A stretch of DNA of 64,000 nucleotides from Actinomortierella ambigua (taxonomy: Eukaryota; Mortierellomycota; Mortierellomycetes; Mortierellales; Mortierellaceae): assembly GCA_016098155.1 (NCBI GenBank), contig JAAAJB010000003.1, positions 99,748-163,747 on the forward strand, written 5' to 3'. The notes below the pieces were generated by a model. That model did no database searches and was not told the DNA's origin. It saw only the letters and a program-made list of their open reading frames with translations. The position numbers and the translations under genes were made by a program. Shown one piece after another: positions 33,021-42,900 of the stretch (positions are counted from its first letter, which is position 1; each line of letters opens with the position of its first letter).

Positions 33021-34841
33021 ATGCACCCGCGCCCAATTCTCCTCCTCACTCTGGCCGCAGCCGTCTTTGGCGCGCCTGCGCGTCTCGACGACGACAAACA
33101 CAGCACTCCAGGTTCACGCTCTCTGGCCAACAAGCGCGGTTTGGCCAATGCTAGATTGGCAAGAGACCCGCTCATTCGTAGGGGACTGGCCATCGAAGCC
33201 AACGTGCTGGGCCTGACACATGATCCGACGGATACCGCGGACGCTGCCTCGCCCGATGGAGGTCTTGATATTACCGCAAATGTCCTTGCTCCGGGAAAGC
33301 CTCCCGTTGAGGTCACAGTTGGCAGTGGGCAGCAGCCGACGGATAGCCAACCCAATGTGTTGGATCTGACACATGATTCGACAGACACCGCAAACACCGC
33401 CTCGCCCGATGGAGGTCTGGATATTACCGCAAATGTCCTTACACCGGGCAAGCCCCTCGTTGACGTCACAGTTGGTAGTGGGCAGCAGCCGGCGGGGGAT
33501 TGTGTGACGGACAGCAGCGTTGATGGTGGTGACAGCGGCGGTCTTCATGTCGATGCTACTATTGGCCGTCGAAAGAAGCGCTTAGATGTTACCCTTGACG
33601 TCGGATTGACTCATCGCCCGATCGAAGTCACCATTGGCAAGCGCCTGGATGTCACTGCGGAGCTGCTCAAGTCAGAGCAGAAGCCTGTCGATATCGAGGT
33701 GACTAAGCGCTTGGATGTCACCGCAGAATTGCTCAAGTCGGGGGAGAAGCCTGTCGATATCGAGGTGACCAAGCGCTTGGATGTCACTGCGGAGCTGCTC
33801 AAGTCAGGGGACAAGCCTGTCGATATCGAGGTGACTAAGCGCTTGGATGTCACCGCCGAGTTGCTCAAGTCAGGGGAGAAGCCTGTCGACATTGAGGTGA
33901 CAAAGCGCCTGGATGTCACTGCGGAGCTGCTCAAGTCAGGGGACAAGCCTGTCGATATCGAGGTGACCAAGCGCTTGGATGTCACTGCGGAATTGCTCAA
34001 GTCGGGGGAGAAGCCTGTCGATATTGAAGTGACTAAGCGCTTGGATGTTACTGCCGAGTTGCTCAAGTCAGGAGAGAAGCCTGTTGATATTGAAGTGACA
34101 AAGCGCCTGGATGTCACCGCAGAGTTGCTCAAGTCAGGAGAAAAGCCTGTCGATATTGAGGTGACTAAGCGCTTGGATGTCACCGCAGAATTGCTCAAGT
34201 CGGGGGAGAAGCCTGTCGACATTGAGGTGACAAAGCGCCTGGATGTTACTGCCGAGCTGCTCAAGTCGGGGGACAAGCCTGTTGATATTGAGGTGACAAA
34301 GCGCTTGGATGTCACCGCAGAGTTGCTCAAGTCAGGAGAGAAGCCTGTCGACATTGAAGTGACAAAGCGCCTCGATGTCACTGCTGAGTTGCTCAAGTCA
34401 GGAGAGAAGCCTGTCGATATTGAGGTAACCAAGCGTGAGGATGAAGACGAGGAAGTTGTGGAGGGCGAAGACTTTACCAAGCGCTTCGATGAGGACGAAG
34501 AGTATTGGTGGGCAGATGAAGAGGAGGATGGTCAGAGCAGCGAATTGTTCAGGCGCATCGACACGGATGCCAACGTGCAAAGTTCCGACCCCGCGGACGT
34601 TGCCGCCCGAGTCTCGAAGCGCAGCAGCAGCAGCAGCAGCGAGGACGAGGACGAGGAGGACCACGACGACAAGCACCGCAACCTCAGTGAGAACAAGGAC
34701 GACAAGAAGTCGGAACAGTCGAATGAGCAGTCGCGTGTCGAGAACAAGAAGCAGACGAGCTCTGGTTCTTTGAATACCCAAGGCATCTTTGCGGCACTGG
34801 GCCCTATTGGTCTCGCAATCTCAGCCCTTTGTGGTCCTTGA
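33021..34841 (+). CDS. Secreted repeat precursor with Lys-Arg sites (Kex2-processed repeat protein type)
   Basis: One exon of 606 residues. A signal peptide (MHPRPILLLTLAAAVFGAPA) is followed by a pro-region with dibasic sites (ANKR at 36-39, LIRR at 51-54). Residues 62-163 are two 51-residue units without dibasic ends. From residue 209 (base 33645) there are twelve tandem 22-residue units: LDVTAELLKSGEKPVDIEVT plus KR. They vary only at Gly-Glu (nine of the twelve units have GE or EQ variants; GD occurs in three). After the repeats come acidic segments bounded by FTKR, LFRR and VSKR, a Ser/Asp/Glu-rich tail, and a hydrophobic end (GIFAALGPIGLAISALCGP). By analogy with known Kex2-processed repeat proteins, Golgi Kex2-type cleavage and C-terminal trimming would release about twelve 20-residue peptides. 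No cysteines or aromatics occur in the unit. The function is unknown. No tailoring enzyme is visible next to it. Confidence 0.85.
   Translation: MHPRPILLLTLAAAVFGAPARLDDDKHSTPGSRSLANKRGLANARLARDPLIRRGLAIEANVLGLTHDPTDTADAASPDGGLDITANVLAPGKPPVEVTVGSGQQPTDSQPNVLDLTHDSTDTANTASPDGGLDITANVLTPGKPLVDVTVGSGQQPAGDCVTDSSVDGGDSGGLHVDATIGRRKKRLDVTLDVGLTHRPIEVTIGKRLDVTAELLKSEQKPVDIEVTKRLDVTAELLKSGEKPVDIEVTKRLDVTAELLKSGDKPVDIEVTKRLDVTAELLKSGEKPVDIEVTKRLDVTAELLKSGDKPVDIEVTKRLDVTAELLKSGEKPVDIEVTKRLDVTAELLKSGEKPVDIEVTKRLDVTAELLKSGEKPVDIEVTKRLDVTAELLKSGEKPVDIEVTKRLDVTAELLKSGDKPVDIEVTKRLDVTAELLKSGEKPVDIEVTKRLDVTAELLKSGEKPVDIEVTKREDEDEEVVEGEDFTKRFDEDEEYWWADEEEDGQSSELFRRIDTDANVQSSDPADVAARVSKRSSSSSSEDEDEEDHDDKHRNLSENKDDKKSEQSNEQSRVENKKQTSSGSLNTQGIFAALGPIGLAISALCGP
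33204..33509 (+). repeat. Two 153-bp direct repeats (51-residue units)
   Basis: Units 33204-33356 and 33357-33509 encode VLGLTHDPTDTA...and VLDLTHDSTDTA... with the shared core GLDITANVL-PGKP-V-VTVGSGQQP. The core resembles the downstream 22-residue unit (LDVTAELL...KPVDIEVT) but lacks the Lys-Arg ending. Confidence 0.85.
33645..34436 (+). repeat. Twelve tandem 66-bp coding repeats
   Basis: Twelve exact-length 66-bp units with no spacer, each encoding one 22-residue Lys-Arg-ended peptide. Units differ mainly at third codon positions (for example GCG/GCA/GCC for Ala and CTG/TTG for Leu), while the peptide is nearly invariant. Confidence 0.92.
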
Positions 34842-35122
34842 TGACAAAGCATTCATCCACCTTCTCTTCCCCTCCTACCCTAACGTCGTTAAATATCATA
34901 CATCAACCTTCACACTCAGCCATTTCTAGGGAGACATTAGTGGAGTAATTCTATATCGGCGGATCAAAATACACTGTTCTATCGCCCAGCAAGGAGGCTC
35001 GTGAACAATCATGTCCTAACGTTGCCTCCTCATCTCTTTTCTTTTTTTTCTTTTTCTTTTTTTTTTGGTCGGCAGCTTCTTTGAAAAACGACACATTTTT
35101 TATTTTTTTTTCCTTTCTCAAC

Positions 35123-36491
35123 TCAGTCATCGATACCCATCTCCCGTTTGGCATGCTCCTCCTCAAACACATCCTCCCTCTTACGCTTCTCCACAAAGTC
35201 CTGCTCCAACAAATAGTCAATATCCGCCACCCGCCAATGCCAATCAATCGGCGCCTCATCCGGTCTCGACGCCCGACGCGACCGCACCATTTCCTCCGCA
35301 GGCTGGAAATACGGTGTTTCGAACCGGACCAACAACGGCCGTCGCGTCATGTCCGTCACCATCTCCAGCCCCAGTTTCGGGTGCTGGATCCGATACTCGA
35401 TCGTCGCGTCAAACTCGACATCGACCTGGAACTGAACCCCTTCCATCATCATCTGTGTCACTTGGTCCCGCGACGACACTTGGCTCGTGGCAGCTCGTAA
35501 CGAGACCGTGAGGGTTTGCCAACGCCATCGGATAAACCCCTTCGTGGTCCCGCTGCTCAGCTTCGGTCCCAGTTGCACCCACACGTCCTTGACTTGCCCA
35601 TCGTGCACGGCCGCGAGTCGGATCGACACGTTCGAGCCGAGCCGCTCTTGCCGCTCTAGCTCTTGTTCAAAGACGTTGTAGAGGTCCTGCGTCATCATGC
35701 TTTGAAGTGGTGTCCGGTCGACGTTGGTGGCGAGCAACGGAATCATTTGGTGAATCGCCATGCCGGCTAAAATAAAAAAATATAATGATAAAATATACAC
35801 AAGAGTGAGTGAAAGGAATTGACATGAGAGAACGAAAGAGAGGTGCACGCGTTGAACCAACCAACAAACAACAACAACAACAAAAGATGTACATACTTCC
35901 TTGCAGAAACTGGTCGGGATAGTACTCCTGCGAAGTGTTGTTCCGGAGCATCCTCTCGCAGGCCGATTTACAGACGAGGTATTGCAGCGACTGTGGAAGG
36001 TAACGTAGCATCGACCACACGGCTGGGGCGCCTGGGTAGGGATAATGGGGTATCCTTGTCAAGTAACTATCATTTCCAGAGAGCCATGCTATCAACAAAA
36101 CAGAGAGAGAGAGAGAGAAGGTATGAGATGCCCATCCTTTTGATGGTCCAACATTTGCCCATAGAAAGAGACGGAAGTACGTACGAAAGTCATATGCAGC
36201 CGCTGTAACTTCCTTCTCCGTGGGCTCTCGGTTGAGCTCGTCATCGTATGGACTAGAGTCGACTTGTGAAGCGGAAGAGGCCTTCGGGGTAGTGGTGGTG
36301 GTGGTGGTTGTGGTGGTGGTGGTAGGGGTCGCCGAGTCACGCTGATCAGTCTGTCGGCGGAATGCCGAGTGGGAGAAGCACCGCGCCGGAAGCGAGGACA
36401 ATGCAGCAGCGGAGGGCGGCCGAGGTGCAAAGGTGAATGCGCGCGAGCATGCCTGGCGAAGCGGCTGTCGTGTCAGGATTGATGGCAGCAT
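35123..36491 (-). CDS. Probable mitochondrial protein, family not recognised
   Basis: Three exons in phase: 36491-36185, 36088-35897 and 35766-35123, giving 380 residues. The N-terminus (MLPSILTRQPLRQACSRAF...ARCFSHSAFRR) is rich in Arg, Ser and Ala with no acids, a good mitochondrial presequence. A Thr run and an acidic segment follow. The body contains YPYPGAPAVWSMLRYLPQSLQYLVC, a Pro/aromatic motif, and a C-terminal domain of about 200 residues with alternating beta-like stretches (VWVQLGPKL, FQVDVEFDATIEYRI). The end is strongly charged (EKRKREDVFEEEHAKRE). I do not recognise the family and see no catalytic motif. It shares a 361-bp divergent promoter region with WBP1. Splice phases all agree, which supports the model. 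Confidence 0.72.
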
Positions 36492-36852
36492 GCGAGGTGG
36501 GAAGGAGAAAGTTGTGGAGAAGCTGAGAGTGACATGGCCTCTACATTGTCCTTTCACTTGTGTTTCACGATCGTATGGACTGCGCCCTCGAGAGGGAGAG
36601 AGAGAGCTTCCCCTAATGCAATTGGCAGCAGCAGTCATCATCTCGAGTTCTGGGGGGTGCATTGCACAGACACGTTCACACCTCTCTCCTTTCCTCTCCA
36701 TCCTCGCTCATCTCCTCACGCCCCATCCATACACCAGGAAACCAACAGAGAGAGAGGCAGAGACACATTCGCACGCGTCTGCATCCCTTTTTCCCTTTTT
36801 CCCTTACCCAACCCCCACCACATCACACAACAGGGACAAATCCTCCAACGTG
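36492..36852. promoter_or_regulatory. Divergent promoter region between the mitochondrial protein and WBP1 genes
   Basis: The 361 bp separate two divergently read start codons. CT-rich sequence precedes the WBP1 start. I see no clear TATA box. Confidence 0.4.
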
Positions 36853-38580
36853 ATGCGCTTCTCACTTGCCGCGCTCTCGACCATGGCCCTGGCCTGGGTC
36901 GCCTCGGCCTCATCCTCCTTGACCGGATCTCGCGCTTTGGTGCTGCTGGACAGCCTCGATGATACTGATTCCTACTCATCTTTCTTAAAGGATCTTGAAG
37001 GTAATAAGAAGCAACCCTCACATTGCTAGTCTGTTCATGACAGTTCTCAGGAAAATAACGCGCTTGTCATCCCACCATCAGTTCATCATGCTAAATTTGC
37101 ATCTTACTAACAAACATGCTCGTCTTGCCCTCCCCCTCCTCCCCTTTTTTTTCTCATGGATGCAATAGACCGCCATTACAGGCTTTCTATTGAAGAAGTT
37201 GGCTCTGAAATTAAGCTGAGCAAGAATGACGAGCGCAACTTTGACCACTTGTTGCTCCTGACCAAGCTGAAGTGTAAGTTGGGCAGCGCGCGTAATTTTT
37301 GTTTAATGAATGTCCTCCACATAGGAACTAACCTTGATCTGATCTATCGTACTAACATTTCACGCGCACCTCCTCCTCCTCCTCCTCCTCTTCTGTTGCC
37401 TCTTCTTCTTCTTCTTCTTCCTCTTTTTTTCTTTCTTCAAATATTGCTAGCATACCCCAAGGGTCTGACCGCCAAGGGCTTCATCGAGTTTGTCGCCGAC
37501 GGCGGCAACCTGCTGATCGCCGCTTCGCCCGACATGGGCACGCCGCTGCGAGAGCTGGCCCGCGAGTTTGACGTGGAGTTTGACGACCGACAGACGACCG
37601 TCCTCGACCACTTCCACTACGACACCAAGCTCGGTGCCGAAAAGCACGATGCCATCGTCGTCCCCGCCTCCACCAACGTCTTGAACAACGAGCACATCAT
37701 CCCTCAGGCCCAGGTCGCCGGTCAGTCCATCCTCTTCCGCGGCATCGCCCACTCTGTCAACCCCACCAACCCTCTCCTGACCTCCGTCCTCTGGGCCCCC
37801 AACGAGGCCTACTCGTGGGAGACCGTCAACCTGAGCGAGCCTGCCAAGCAAGGCCCCCTGACCATGATGGCCGGTAAGGATATCAGTCTGGCTTCGGTCA
37901 TGCAGGCGCGGAACAATGCCCGAGTTGCCTTTGTTGGCTCGACCGAGATGTTGTCGGACAGATTCTTTGATGCCCAGCCCGAGCCCATCTCGGTCTCTGG
38001 TGCGGAGACCACCACCACCACCACCAAGAACGCCAACCGTGCCTTTGTCGCGGAGCTGACCAAGTGGACGTTCCAGGAGAAGGGCGTGGTGGAGGTGCGC
38101 AACGTGCACCATCACAAGGTCGGTGAGGACCTTGCTCCTGCGCACTACCGGATCAAGGAGAACATGACGTACACGATTGAGATGTCGGTCTTCCACGACG
38201 ACGAGTGGCACCCGCTGATCGCCGACGATGTCCAGCTCGAGTTGATCATGTTGGACCCTTATATCCGCAAGACGCTGGACCGGATCGATGGCGGCGAGGG
38301 ATCCACCTTGGGCATTTACACGACCACCGTCCAGCTGCCCGACCAGTATGGCGTGTTCAAGTTTACTGTCAACTACAAGCGTCTTGGACTGACCTATATC
38401 GAGAGCATCACCACCGTCGGCATCCACCCGCTCCGCCACGACCAGTACCCACGCTTCATCTCCCAGGCGAAGCCTTACTACACCAGTGCCGCGAGCATGG
38501 CCGTCGGCTTTTTGGTCTTTTCGTTTATTTACTTGTGGGGAGGTCTGGATTCGTCGGCCAAGACTACCAAGAAGGCATAA
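36853..38580 (+). CDS. WBP1: Oligosaccharyltransferase 48 kDa subunit WBP1/OST48
   Basis: Three exons in phase: 36853-37000, 37169-37273 and 37451-38580, giving 460 residues. WBP1 is an essential subunit of the ER oligosaccharyltransferase that moves the lipid-linked glycan onto Asn of nascent proteins. A signal peptide (MRFSLAALSTMALAWVASASS) leads into RALVLLDSLDDTDSYSSFL, the usual N-terminal block. Then come YPKGLTAKGFIEFVADGGNLLIAASP, FVGSTEMLSDRFF, and the lumenal beta-rich part (YTIEMSVFHDDEWHPLIADDVQLE, LPDQYGVFKFTVNYKRLGLT). The C-terminus has one membrane helix (AASMAVGFLVFSFIYLWGG) and a lysine-rich end, AKTTKKA, consistent with a KKxx-like ER retrieval signal. Length matches the family (about 430-460). 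The identification is secure. Confidence 0.95.
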
Positions 38581-39934
38581 AAAACTGATACTCCCAAAAG
38601 GATAAACAAAAAATATATTTGTAGATTTGTGCAACTCTTTTCTCCCATTGTTTTTGTTGGGTCGAAAGAGGAGGGAGGAAAAAAAAAAGTAAAAGAAAAA
38701 TAGCACCAGAATTTAAAGTGATTTTTCATCTTTCACTTCAGACTTTACTTAAATCAGTGTGGAAAAGGAGGGGTGGAAAGTACCCAAACAACATCACAAA
38801 GAAAAACAAGGAAAAACAAAAAGAGAACGATGCTTAACTGCAGGCATCGTTAGTTGTGATAGCTTTCCGTCAGTTTACCCCACTATCAGCCTTCCACTTT
38901 CTCAAGAGGAAGATGGGGGAAACAAGACTAAAGTAAATGGCCATTGGAAGACTGATACGAGTAGGCTAATGACAACAAAGAGTATCAGGTGGTGTATTGA
39001 GATTGGTTGGTCGTCGAGTACCCGGCACGAGGAAGGCGTAGTCAGGCAAGAGTATATAGAAGATATGCAAGAGAGAAGTAAAAGAGAAAAAAGAAGAGAG
39101 ACAAGAGAAACAGAAAAGTAGAAAAAGAGAGAGAAAGAAAGGATAGAAGAAAAGAAACAGAGAAGAAAAAAAACAGACTGAGAAGAATAAAAAGAGAGAA
39201 GAAAAGGAACAGAGAAACAGAGAAGAGAAGAAAAGAAAAACGAGAGAAAAGAAAAACAAGTCAAAACCAAAAACAAGGAGGCAAGTTCAAGTTAACAAAC
39301 ATCAGTAACAGGTCCACACGAAATTTGGCACACGAAGGATAGAGGCCCAGCCCCTGCCTGTGCTGGCAGCGAGTGCCGCAGAGGAGCAAGGGTGAACGGA
39401 GAGATTAGCGAGCAGACAGTCCAGGGCCTAGGAACATCCTGAATGACGAGGCTAGACCGAAAACGTCTGCTTGCCAGGGTTGGAGTGTGTAAGGCTTGCC
39501 GAAAATTGTTGTCGACATCATCATTGTCGAAAGGATCCACAGGGAAGAGGTATAGAGTGAGGTAGAGAGGGTGCGAATGAAAGTAAAAGTGGCGGGTTGG
39601 ATGTAATGGAGTCAATGCCAGACGCCTGCTTGTGCGGATCTGACGGACCGCAAGTTGTTAATACAACTGCAGTGGCTGCCACTGCTAAAGTTGGAAGTAA
39701 TTCTACTGGGAGCCATTGCCGCCGGGGTACTGATGAAGGCGATTGACGGCCAGAACCCTGTGAAGCTCTCACGTTCTTGTAGTCGAAGCAGTACGAGGTC
39801 ACATGCGATCTTAGTCCCTTTTGCGGTGGGTGTGGCATATGTTGCTATTGTGGTTGCTGTTGCTGATCCTGTTAAGAGTTGCTGTTGGAGTTGCTGATCC
39901 TGTTTACTGTTGCTGTTGTGGTTGCTGATCCTGC
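38581..39934. other. Gene-free stretch between convergent genes, with a polypurine tract
   Basis: About 1.35 kb between the ends of WBP1 and the transcription-factor gene. Bases 39060-39265 are almost entirely A and G. The remaining open frames are short and unconvincing. Confidence 0.5.
39060..39265 (+). repeat. Polypurine (A/G) tract of about 200 bp
   Basis: A nearly uninterrupted AG-only strand (a handful of pyrimidines) made of AGAGAAAAGAAAC-like units. It lies downstream of both flanking genes. Confidence 0.75.
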
Positions 39935-42900
39935 TTACAGTTCCTGCTGCTGTTCCTGCTGCTGTTGTGCCTTCTTATGTATGCGTCGCTTCTTGCCCCC
40001 TTTGCTTCGGCCCTTCTTGCTGCCTACGGCCTTGTCAGACTGGTCAATCGACATGGCCCCACTGCTTTGACTGCCAGTACCACTACTGGAATGTCTAGAG
40101 CGTCCACTGGACACGCTTGCACGACGAGGAGTACCTCTCCTATCGTCATTGCCTGATGCGCTCGAGCTGCTATTGTCACCACTGCTAACCATCCCACTCA
40201 TGGCGTTCGAGCCAGACGATGGTGATGACATGGATGCAGCCGAAGGCGAGACCAATGTACTGGAGGAGCCTCCTGAGGCTGTAGCCACCATGGGCGTCGC
40301 TGCTGTGAGCGCACCATTCATGGTGCTTGATCCTTGACCTGCAAGCAAGCTGGAATGCCCGCTCTTGTTATCATGGCTGCGATGGGTTGGGCTGCTGGAG
40401 CCAGAGTCAACTATACGGTTATTGGAGGTGGAGCTACTCTTGTTCAGGCGGCCGCGGTTCTTAGCATGCGATGGTTGCTGATGCTGTTGTCGCCGCTGTT
40501 GGTGCACCTGCGGCTGCACCTGCGGTTGCTTTTGCTGCTTCTTTTGCTGCTGCTTTTGCTGCTTTTGTTGTTGTGGTTGTTGTTGCTGCCGCTTTTGCTG
40601 CTGCTGCCCAGGCGGGAATGCCTGTTGCAGTGGTAGCTTCTTCCCAGAGGACTGGGACGAAGATGAGCCGGTGGAAGCATGTTTCTGTGCCTGTGCCGTA
40701 CGACCGCCTCGGCCGCCAGACACCTCATTCTCACGTCCCTCAGCCTGGCCACTGCTCGAGGTATTTCCACTGCTCACCAGCACACCAGTCTTGTCACATG
40801 ACGGTGACTTGTCCTTCTTGGGCTTTCGCCGGGCTGCCGAGGTTGATCGCGGCCCTTCTTCGCCAGAAGAATTGGATGAGGTCGTGGTCGAGTTGGTAGA
40901 CTGATCCATTAGAGAGAGACTAGAGGCATCGTTTTCCACCTCATTCTCGTTCGACGAACTGCCGTCGTCGTTCGAATTGTTGGACGACGATCCTGTGTCG
41001 TGCGACAGGCCCCTGCTGGAGCTGGACGATTGGAGACTGTCGTACTGACCACTTGTACCGGTGCTTGGATGCTCAGTGCTACTACCACCACTACTGCTGG
41101 TAGGGTCTTGGGTGCCATGCTGCATGTCAGTCTCGACGCTCGTATCACGGGTCCCGGGATCACCACTGGCACTGCTCATGCTTCTTCTACCCTCATGCAA
41201 AGCCGAGAGGCTGCCACTACTACCAGTATTGAGGCTCGGTGAGTGACCCGATGAACTGGAGGAGTACGAGCGGACCTCCCGATAGACTCGTTGCGGTAAG
41301 GGTGGCAAGCTAGACGATACACCCTTCTGCATGACCACCGCATTTGGCTGACCAGGCACCTGCTGTAGTGGTGCGTGCTTCTGCTGGATCGGCTGCTGGG
41401 CACACACCTGGTCACTTGCACCTGGTTTCGCCGACGGTGACTGTAACGGGATAGCCGAGGACCGCCCCTGTTGGTGCCGACCTTGCCGGGGAAGGTTTGT
41501 CTGCGTAGGTTGTACGCTAGGCGGATCCTGTTGCTGCAGCTGCGGTTGGTGGGTATGAAGTCGAACAACTTGCTGAGCCATCTGCTGCTGCTGCTGCTGT
41601 TGTTGTTGCTGCTGCTGCTGTTGCTGCTGTTGCTGTTGCTGCTGCTGTTGCTGTTGCTGTTGTTCTTGTTGTTGCCACTGAACCGACAGTGATTCAAAGC
41701 CAATCGGGGGAGCATGCACTTGAACCAATCCACCTGGAAGCGTCGACTGATCAGCAAAGATTTGAACGTGACTACCAGAGTGATACTGGTGTAGGCCTCG
41801 TGCCGATGTAAAGGGCGGTAGATGGCCCATGTACGCAAGCATGGGTTGTTGCATGTACGGGTAGGTGTAGCCCACATGATATGGGAAGGGACCACCGCCT
41901 ACACTATGGACCTGTGGTACTGAAATATGAGGTGGCTGTGACACATCCTGCATCTGTGAACTTTGTGCGGTGGGTGTATCAAAGCCCAGCACGACAGGTT
42001 GAGGAAGCTGTGAAGCGTTAGCCGAGCTGGTGGCAATGTTGCTACCACCATCGTTACGTCCAGTCTCGTGGATCACGTCGATTTGCTGCTGTCGCTGTCG
42101 TTGTCGTTGTTGATGATGTTGTTGCTGTTGCTGTTGTGCTGGTGGTGATGGTTGCTGCTGATGCTGTTTTTGTTGCTGATGTGCAGTGTTTGTCTGTATG
42201 GGTGGGCCCAATGGATGAAGCTTAGTTGGTGAAGTGCCCACGCCTACGCCAGGATACCAAAACTGGTTCGTGGTTCCAGACATGAGCTCTGGTGACCCAG
42301 TGTTGCTTGATGAGCGCAAACGAGCGGATGAATCAGAGCTTCCAGTGGTAACTGCAGCAGTGCGGCTGCTCGTAGCGTCGAGTCTGGCCGTCGATGGTGT
42401 CTGCGCTGTTTGGCTAGTATCTACAGCGACGGCTGAGTAGAAGCCAATGCTGTCAAGACCAAAGAGTTCGTCCAGGCTGTTCCTCTCCGTCGATCCTCCA
42501 GATAGCTGCGTCAAAATGCCTACTGTTGCTCAAAAAAAAAAAAGATGGATGTCAAGAGACTGAACCGAGATCTGCCTCCCTTTCGTGCACCTGCAAAGTA
42601 TGAAAAAATAAAGACCTACCATTCGTAGCTGGCGAAGTTTCGCCACTATCAGGGGCCGTTGATGATGCCACAGTGGCGGCAGAAGGCGAGAGGAGTACCG
42701 TGGGAAAAGTGTCATCTAAGACGAAGTCTCCTGTAGAAGCCTGCGCTTGGGTCGTGAGGGGTACTGCTTGCGCCGGCGCCTGCTCGTGCGAACCATGCTG
42801 CCGTCGCTGCTGTAGCTGTCGCTGCTCTGTTTGCTGCTGTGTGGGTGGTTGCTGTCGTAGTTGTAGCTGTGATAAAAGCTGCTGTTGTGGTTGTAGGGAT

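Noticed and set aside
33645..34436. CRISPR-like regular array
   Set aside because: The units are head-to-tail with no spacers and lie inside a protein-coding frame of a eukaryote.
33611..34480. Open frame of 289 codons on the minus strand with repeated STGFSPDLSNSAVTS units
   Set aside because: It is the mirror of the 66-bp coding repeats. It has no signal peptide or processing logic of its own, and the plus frame has the signal peptide and Lys-Arg sites.
31698..34935. UstY-like (DUF3328) or other RiPP tailoring gene near the repeat precursor
   Set aside because: I looked for the HxxHC-type motifs and membrane-anchored small frames on both sides and found none in the window.
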